NCBI GenBank assembly: GCA_018376135.1
Contig: JAHABX010000011.1
Span: 1-64,000 of the forward strand
Length of the DNA stretch: 64,000 nt
Origin: Clostridiales bacterium
GTDB taxonomy: Bacteria > Bacillota > Clostridia > Lachnospirales > Lachnospiraceae
Direction of reading: 5' to 3'
Numbering within the stretch: the first letter of the stretch is position 1; each line of letters begins with the position of its first letter. Shown here piece after piece: positions 58,494 through 64,000 of this stretch. Below the pieces are notes generated by a model. The model made no database searches and was not told the origin of the DNA. It saw only the letters and a list, made by a program, of their open reading frames with translations. The position numbers and the translations under genes were made by a program.

Positions 58494-60386
58494 TTAAAAG
58501 CGCAGGGTAAAATCAGAATAATCCAATGAAAAATTAGGATTATAATAAGGGTCTCCGGCATCCAGCTGCGCTTTCCATTTTTCACGGAAATGTGCACATT
58601 CCTTTTCGTAACGGCGCAGCTTCTCGCCTTCCTCCATCCCTCTGGTCTTGGATTCATAATGATACAGCTCCGCAAACGGTGTAAAGATATTCAGGTAACC
58701 TTTCTCCCGAATTTTCAGACAAAAGTCCACATCATTCAGAGAGATGGTAAAGGTCTCATCCAGTCCCTCAACCTCATCATAGATGCTGCGTTTCACCATC
58801 AGACATGCTGCGGTCACTGCCGTCATATCCTGTGCATAGCACAGACGCCCCATATACCCCAGATGCTCCTTCGGCATCTTGTAATGAGTATGTCCGGCAG
58901 AACGGTGTGCGCCCAGTCCGATGACCACACCTGCATGCTGGATCGTATTATCCTCATAGTAAAGCTTGGCTCCAACCGCACCCACATCCCGGCGCTGTGC
59001 ATACATCAGCATCTGCTCCAGCCAGTCGGGAGTGATGACTTCTGTATCGTTGTTCAGGAACAGCAGATACTCACCCTTTGTAAAGGTCACTCCATAATTG
59101 TTAATGCGGGAATAGTTAAAGCCGCCCTCACAGGTCACCACCTGTACCTCAGGCACTGCTTCCAGCTCCCTGTAGTAATCCCGGATACTCTGCTCTGTGC
59201 TGTTGTTCTCCACAACTATGATCTCAAAATTCCGATAGGTTGACTTTTCCAGAATGGATGTGATGCATCTTCTCAGATCTGCCACATGATCCTTATTGGG
59301 GATCACGATGCTGATCATCGGGTTCCGGAGAATCGGATACTTGATCTGGAAGATGGTCGGGAAGGCACGGGTGCTTTCCACCTCCACCTCCATCCCATAA
59401 TAATCTCTGATATGATCATGCACTGCACGCTTCGCCGCATCGATGGCATAGGTCTTTGCGTTGATATCCGCTGCCACGGAATTGGGATGAGAACGCCAGT
59501 AGTAAAGGATCTTCCCGATATGCTGTACATTTTTCGCCACCTCAGTCAGACGCAGGATCATATCGTGATCCTGGCTTCCGTCATATTCCGGACGGAACAG
59601 CCCGGTCTTCTCAAGAAGCCTGGCATCAAATACAGAAAAATGGCAGATATAGTTATTCGCCCGCAGATTGTCCGGAGAATAATCCGGCTTAAAATGCAGC
59701 ACGATCAGATCGTTCAGGTTCGGAGAAGTAAAGGTCGCCTCATCTGTATAGACATAATCCGCATCCTTCTCACAGATGACCTTCATGCACTCAAACAAAA
59801 GACTTGGATGCATCACGTCATCATGATCAAAAAGTCCGATATAGTCTCCGGTCGCCATGGAAAAGCACACATTCGTGTTGCCGGAGATTCCCAGATTCTT
59901 CTCGATCTTCTGATACCTGATCCGGCTGTCCTTCTGCATATACTGTGCGCACACCTGTCCCACATCTGTATGCCGGTCATCACTTCCGTCCGCCAGACAC
60001 AGCTCCCAGTTCTGATACGTCTGGGTGCATACCGAATCGATCATTTCCCGCAGGAATTTCTCCGGTGTATTATAAAGAGGAACCAGAATACTGATCTTGA
60101 TATCCCGTGAAAATACGGTCTCCTCCTCTGCTTTGCGCTGTGCCTCATCCGGGAAGCTCTTCGTTCCGAAATCCACCCGCTTCACAGCCTCTCCCCGCTT
60201 CTGTCTCCAGCGCTTATACATTCCTTTAAATCCGCCGTAATGGATATACGCATTCTTCATACGGATGAAGAAGTGAACGATCACCCGCAGGGGCTTGGAC
60301 AGCTTCCAGTACCAGGTATCACGCACTCCGTCAAATCGTTTGTCTCTGTGTGCAGGCAGAGAAGCCTGCTTATTCTTTTCACTCAT
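58494..60386 (-). CDS. Two-domain family-2 glycosyltransferase (rhamnosyltransferase-like)
   Basis: A 630-residue protein with two GT-A domains. Domain 1 (about 95-330): ISILVPLYNTPEKFLREMIDSV, GLFDHDDVMHPSLL, DHDMILRLTE. Domain 2 (about 350-590): ISIVIPNKDHVADLRRCI, the intact LFLNNDTEVITPDW and FTISLNDVDFCLKI. Both metal motifs are intact, unlike the paralogue at 50402-52165. Probably makes two linkages of a repeat unit (dual-linkage polymerase). Confidence 0.9.
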   Translation of the reverse strand: MSEKNKQASLPAHRDKRFDGVRDTWYWKLSKPLRVIVHFFIRMKNAYIHYGGFKGMYKRWRQKRGEAVKRVDFGTKSFPDEAQRKAEEETVFSRDIKISILVPLYNTPEKFLREMIDSVCTQTYQNWELCLADGSDDRHTDVGQVCAQYMQKDSRIRYQKIEKNLGISGNTNVCFSMATGDYIGLFDHDDVMHPSLLFECMKVICEKDADYVYTDEATFTSPNLNDLIVLHFKPDYSPDNLRANNYICHFSVFDARLLEKTGLFRPEYDGSQDHDMILRLTEVAKNVQHIGKILYYWRSHPNSVAADINAKTYAIDAAKRAVHDHIRDYYGMEVEVESTRAFPTIFQIKYPILRNPMISIVIPNKDHVADLRRCITSILEKSTYRNFEIIVVENNSTEQSIRDYYRELEAVPEVQVVTCEGGFNYSRINNYGVTFTKGEYLLFLNNDTEVITPDWLEQMLMYAQRRDVGAVGAKLYYEDNTIQHAGVVIGLGAHRSAGHTHYKMPKEHLGYMGRLCYAQDMTAVTAACLMVKRSIYDEVEGLDETFTISLNDVDFCLKIREKGYLNIFTPFAELYHYESKTRGMEEGEKLRRYEKECAHFREKWKAQLDAGDPYYNPNFSLDYSDFTLRF

Positions 60387-60398
60387 ATCGTAAAACCT

Positions 60399-62528
60399 CT
60401 ATCTTCTTTTCATCAAATGTCTCAGCTTCTTCAGCAGCCGGAACGGAGCGCTTGCATAGATCCGTTCCGCAGCACGTACCCGGTTCAAAAGGTTCATGCA
60501 CGCATATGCCGTATCCGGATAAAGCTCCTCAACCGTCAGCTCCCCGTAGATCCGTCCGGTCCCTTCCACAAGGTCTAAAACGGTGATCTGCGGATCCAGT
60601 GTCGTATACAGAATCCCCTGCTGCTCCAGCTCCCGTCCATTGTGCACACAGGAAAGGGGATAGGTTCCGCCCAGCTCTCCCAGAAGTCTCTTTATCTTCA
60701 CCAGACAGCAGCCTTCTGCCGGATCCAGACGAAGCGCCTTGGCTCCCGGAGGGAGTAAAAGCTCCAGACGGATCACGCCCTGCTTATCCGGCTCCGTATG
60801 GATCCAGAAGCTTTCCGCCTCCGAAAATCCATTTCCGGTATCCACATAGACCTGCATCCGGTGCTTCCCTGCAGTGTCCACCATCCGGGACAGAGGGATC
60901 GTCCTTCCCGCAGTTGCCAGATACTGGGCGCCAATGGTCACCGTCCCGTCCAGAAGCCAGAGCTGAAAGTGATGCTCCATCTCTTCAAAAAGCTTCTCCT
61001 CCTCCGGACTGATCCCCATCTGTGCCATCAGCCCCAGATTCTGAATATCCTCCCTGCTGTGCAGGTAGAGCGACAGGGCTCTCCACTGAAGATATTCCAC
61101 CGGAACCTGGACCGGAAAGGTCCACTCATAGTCTATGATCTGGATCCCTGTCTCCGTAACCATCAGATTGCCGAAGATCCAGTCCAGATTGTTCACCGAA
61201 GCCCCCTGATATGTTCCGGCAAATTCCGGATTGCCGAACATTTCCACAAAGGCTTCTGTCTTTTCAAAAGTTATCAACGCAGGCTTTAAGGTTTCCACAA
61301 GCATACTGCGGAACTGCTGAAGCTTTGACGCCAGTCCTGCATAATCCTTTTTGCTGCGAAGATCATCCAGCAGCTCTTCATAGGTCCTGCCCTTCAGGAA
61401 TTCAAAGCATGCCGCGCCGTCCTTCAGTTCACAGCGGTTCGCACCAACGCTGTTTTTCTCATACAGCTCTCCCAGTTCCTTTTCCCAGTGCTTCATCTGC
61501 TGCACATGCGCCTGTGCCTCCTCCGACACGGGCACCTTACGGACTTCTTTTCCGCCAATCCCTTCTACGATATCCGTGCGGATCATAAAACGCTCTGCCC
61601 GGTCATTGGAGTATTTGGTATAAATCGTCTGCTCCTCTGCTTCCGGTCCTGCAACGATCAGATAGGTATTGGCAAACTCCGGAAACCGCCCGTCTGCCAG
61701 AAGCTGATCATAGACCCGCTCCTCGTCAAACAGTACCAGACGTTCTCCTTCAAAATTACGCAGATTCTGATTCAGCTCTCCCTTCTTCGGGAGCCATTCA
61801 TCCGAATAGACAGACATGGGAAACCATCGCTCCGGATAAGGATAATAGAAGCGGTATTCCTCGCATCCGCCGGTATGAAGAATGCGTTCCAGCTCTTTTC
61901 GGGAGAAGGTATTCCCCCTGCCCTCCAGACTGTCAAAATATCTTCCTGTATGGGGTTCCATGGCGCCTGCCCAGTATTTCAGCCCAAAACGGTTATCCGC
62001 CGCCAGTACCAGATGTCCGCCCGGCTTCAGACAGCTCCGAAGTCTCCGGACCGCCTCTGCCTCCGGATCCTCACACGCAAAATACTGTCCCGCCTGCGCC
62101 AGAATGCCAGCCGCAACGATCCAGTCAAAGGTCTGCCCCAGCTCCTCAAGCCGCTTCCAAGGATCTCCTCCATAAACCTCCAGGTTCTCTGCCTGGCTGT
62201 AACGCATGGCAAGAATCCGGCTGCGGCTCACACTCTCCTCCAGACAGACCACCCGGTCAGCCTTCCCAAGAAAGCCTCCGGTCAGCTGCCCGCTGTCCGC
62301 TCCGAACTCCAGAAGCGTCTGTCCCTCTTTCACCGGGAGCCATTGGGTCAGATTGCTCCGCAGATGAGACAGATGATAGAGTACCTGCCAGGAACGCTCT
62401 TCGCCCCGGCGGCAGTCATATCCTTCTTCCACAAGCTGACGTACCCTCTCATCCTCCGGGCGCGCCTGCTGAAGCTTCGCTGCCTCTTCTTCATATGTGA
62501 CTGTGACATTTCCGAACCGTTCCTGCAT
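60399..62528 (-). CDS. Methyltransferase-kinase fusion, WbdD-like chain terminator candidate
   Basis: A 709-residue protein. Residues about 40-295 are a class I SAM methyltransferase (motif I LLEFGADSGQ 72-81, then FDWIVAAGIL 134-143 and LKPGGHLVLAADNR 167-180). Residues about 300-520 look like an aminoglycoside/choline-kinase fold: strand with RKVPVS, catalytic-loop-like NNLDWIFGN (447-454) and the metal segment IIDYEW (464-469). Residues 550-709 are an unrecognised beta-rich tail ending in basic residues. The methyltransferase-then-kinase order recalls WbdD of E. coli O9a, which caps the chain with phosphate and methyl and so ends it. Next gene upstream: Wzt-like ATPase. Confidence 0.78.
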   Translation of the reverse strand: MQERFGNVTVTYEEEAAKLQQARPEDERVRQLVEEGYDCRRGEERSWQVLYHLSHLRSNLTQWLPVKEGQTLLEFGADSGQLTGGFLGKADRVVCLEESVSRSRILAMRYSQAENLEVYGGDPWKRLEELGQTFDWIVAAGILAQAGQYFACEDPEAEAVRRLRSCLKPGGHLVLAADNRFGLKYWAGAMEPHTGRYFDSLEGRGNTFSRKELERILHTGGCEEYRFYYPYPERWFPMSVYSDEWLPKKGELNQNLRNFEGERLVLFDEERVYDQLLADGRFPEFANTYLIVAGPEAEEQTIYTKYSNDRAERFMIRTDIVEGIGGKEVRKVPVSEEAQAHVQQMKHWEKELGELYEKNSVGANRCELKDGAACFEFLKGRTYEELLDDLRSKKDYAGLASKLQQFRSMLVETLKPALITFEKTEAFVEMFGNPEFAGTYQGASVNNLDWIFGNLMVTETGIQIIDYEWTFPVQVPVEYLQWRALSLYLHSREDIQNLGLMAQMGISPEEEKLFEEMEHHFQLWLLDGTVTIGAQYLATAGRTIPLSRMVDTAGKHRMQVYVDTGNGFSEAESFWIHTEPDKQGVIRLELLLPPGAKALRLDPAEGCCLVKIKRLLGELGGTYPLSCVHNGRELEQQGILYTTLDPQITVLDLVEGTGRIYGELTVEELYPDTAYACMNLLNRVRAAERIYASAPFRLLKKLRHLMKRR

Positions 62529-62537
62529 AGCTCTCCT

Positions 62538-63818
62538 TTACACACTCTCTACTGTAATCTTCGTATTCATATCATAAAATCCAACGGTGTCCTTATCTGA
62601 CAGCACGGTCATCCCCACCAGATCGTACAGACGATGATACACTCTGAACTCATCCCCCACATATCCGGTGCATCCAAGAGATATGAGATAGTCTCCGCCC
62701 TGCAGATCGATCCGCTGGGTATAAGTCACGACTCTCGTCTCCCCGGCTTTTACCGTGCCTGTATCCACCCTTTCAAACATGCTGTTGGTTCCGGTAATAT
62801 CCGTCCCCTGCTTGTTGCGGATCGTGATCGTGAAAATCGGATTCTTCACCTGACTGTGGAAATACAGCTTTGCCTTGATCTGACAGGTGGATCCCTTCTC
62901 AATAATGCTGGAGAACTGACCGTATTGATCGATGATACCAAAGTCCACGATCTCTGCCTGCTTCTCTCCATAATCAAGGATGGTGGGATTCACTTCAAAA
63001 TGATCCTTCCATGCCCTGCCTTCCTCTGTATGCTCATGAATAGAGCTTTTCCCGCTCACATCCTCCAGCGTCTCCTCATCCAGCTGATGGACCAGAAGCT
63101 TCTTATACATATTGACCATATCCTTGGGCGTTCCTTCTGCCAGCTTCACTCCCTTATTCAGGAGAACCACCCGATCGCAGTATTTTGCAATACTGGTCAG
63201 ATCATGGCTGACAAAGAGGATCGTCTTGCCCAGCTTCTTAAATTCCTCAAATTTGTGATAGCACTTTGCCTGAAAGAACACATCTCCCACTGCCAGCGCC
63301 TCATCCACGATCAGGATCTCCGGATCGATATTGATCGCCACAGCAAAAGCCAGCCGCACGAACATGCCGCTGGAATAGGTCTTTACCGGCTGATGGATAA
63401 ATTCACCGATATCGGCAAAATCCAGAATGTCCTGCAGACGTTCATCGATCTCCTTTTTGGAGAAGCCCATCATGGTTCCATTCAGATACACATTTTCCAG
63501 ACCGGAGTATTCCTGATTAAAACCGGCTCCCAGCTCCAGAAGCGCCGAGATCCGTCCGTTGATCTCCATGGTTCCCCCTGTGGGGTTCAGTACCCCCGTG
63601 ATGATCTTCAGAATCGTAGACTTACCGGAGCCATTCACTCCGATAATGCCGACCATCTCTCCCTCCCGGACCTCCATACTCACATCCCGGAGCGCATAAT
63701 GTTCACTGTAGCATTTCTGTCTGGTCAGCCCCAGTGAATCCTTCAGGCGATCCCGGTTCCGGTTATATAATTTATATACTTTTGTAATATTCTCTAATTT
63801 GATTGCTATGCCGCCCAT
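62538..63818 (-). CDS. Wzt-type polysaccharide ABC exporter ATPase with C-terminal binding domain
   Basis: A 426-residue ATPase. Walker A GVNGSGKST (60-68), signature YSSGMFVRLAFAVA (148-161), Walker B ILIVDEAL (168-175) and H205 define the Wzt/TagH/RfbE group. Residues about 270-426 form a separate beta-rich domain (VDFGIIDQYGQ, KLYFHSQVKNPIFTITIRNKQGTDITGTNS, YLISLGCTG, the Wzt_C pattern), which in E. coli O9a/O8 binds the capped chain end. Adjacent methyltransferase-kinase fits that coupling. Confidence 0.93.
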   Translation of the reverse strand: MGGIAIKLENITKVYKLYNRNRDRLKDSLGLTRQKCYSEHYALRDVSMEVREGEMVGIIGVNGSGKSTILKIITGVLNPTGGTMEINGRISALLELGAGFNQEYSGLENVYLNGTMMGFSKKEIDERLQDILDFADIGEFIHQPVKTYSSGMFVRLAFAVAINIDPEILIVDEALAVGDVFFQAKCYHKFEEFKKLGKTILFVSHDLTSIAKYCDRVVLLNKGVKLAEGTPKDMVNMYKKLLVHQLDEETLEDVSGKSSIHEHTEEGRAWKDHFEVNPTILDYGEKQAEIVDFGIIDQYGQFSSIIEKGSTCQIKAKLYFHSQVKNPIFTITIRNKQGTDITGTNSMFERVDTGTVKAGETRVVTYTQRIDLQGGDYLISLGCTGYVGDEFRVYHRLYDLVGMTVLSDKDTVGFYDMNTKITVESV

Positions 63819-63865
63819 AGTTCTCCTTTTTTGTTCTTCTCATGCCATATGGAACGCTGCCCTGC

Positions 63866-64000
63866 TTACAGCACATCCGCAAAATGTACCTTGAGCTTTC
63901 TGAACACGTGGCTTCCCACTATCCAGATCAGGATCGTCACGCACCAGAAATAGATATTCATCCATCCCAGCTCTGCCATAGAACCGCCCTCAAACAGTGC
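63866..64000 (-). CDS. Wzm-type ABC-2 exporter permease, C-terminal part
   Basis: The last 44 residues of a membrane protein whose 5' part lies beyond the right end. It ends in a helix INIYFWCVTILIWIVGSHVF-like segment and a short basic cytoplasmic tail RKLKVHFADVL, typical for polysaccharide exporter permeases (…GxxxFxKLKxxFADxL). Directly upstream of the Wzt ATPase gene, as in all such exporters. Confidence 0.82.
   Translation of the reverse strand, partial: ALFEGGSMAELGWMNIYFWCVTILIWIVGSHVFRKLKVHFADVL

Overview
The window looks like a chromosomal segment of an anaerobic, low-to-mid-GC Firmicute of class Clostridia, most likely a gut Lachnospiraceae (Blautia-like). This is inferred from the single-chain pyruvate:ferredoxin oxidoreductase, the hrcA-grpE-dnaK-dnaJ operon with a CIRCE operator, strong AGGAGG ribosome sites, Gram-positive lipoproteins, LCP-type wall ligase, and the style of the rhamnan-like glycosyltransferase cluster. 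No rRNA, tRNA, CRISPR array, prophage or complete IS element was seen.

Layout. (1) 1-11.4 kb, housekeeping: the 3' end of an Rpn-type nuclease gene, cysK, an NCS2 purine permease, a small unknown protein, ilvE, then a hexosamine-salvage-like trio (NahK-like kinase, AraC regulator, sugar-phosphate nucleotidyltransferase) and the 3.5-kb PFOR gene nifJ. (2) 11.6-38 kb, a nucleoside-use island: five nucleoside hydrolases, two complete BMP-lipoprotein ABC importers, a cupin-allantoinase-like-tartronate semialdehyde reductase-like operon, a YeiL-like Crp/Fnr regulator divergent from a RihB-like hydrolase, two LacI regulators, a DUF401-like membrane protein, a ribokinase, an HD nucleotidase-like protein, and a LacI repressor fused to a complete PfkB sugar kinase. 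Variants of one operator, TAAAACGTTTTA, recur at six promoters here. The economical reading is: import nucleoside, split it to base plus ribose, phosphorylate the ribose, and process released bases or ring products. (3) 38-42.9 kb: heat-shock operon hrcA-grpE-dnaK-dnaJ under CIRCE, followed upstream by a 180-bp structured intergenic element bounded by inverted repeats. (4) 43-64 kb: cell-surface polysaccharide genes. These comprise glmS, a polyprenyl-phosphate sugar transferase, five family-2 glycosyltransferases, an LCP ligase, a CotH-VTC-DUF4956 trio, a phosphatase lipoprotein, GtrA, an SGNH hydrolase, and a methyltransferase-kinase fusion resembling O-antigen chain terminators. That last gene lies next to a Wzt-type ATPase with a C-terminal carbohydrate-binding-like extension and the start of its Wzm permease.

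The most interesting items are the LacI-PfkB fusion inside a multi-operon nucleoside regulon, the WbdD-like methyltransferase/kinase paired with an extended Wzt in a Gram-positive, and the 180-bp intergenic repeat element. Functional names rest on motifs read by eye; no database search was possible.
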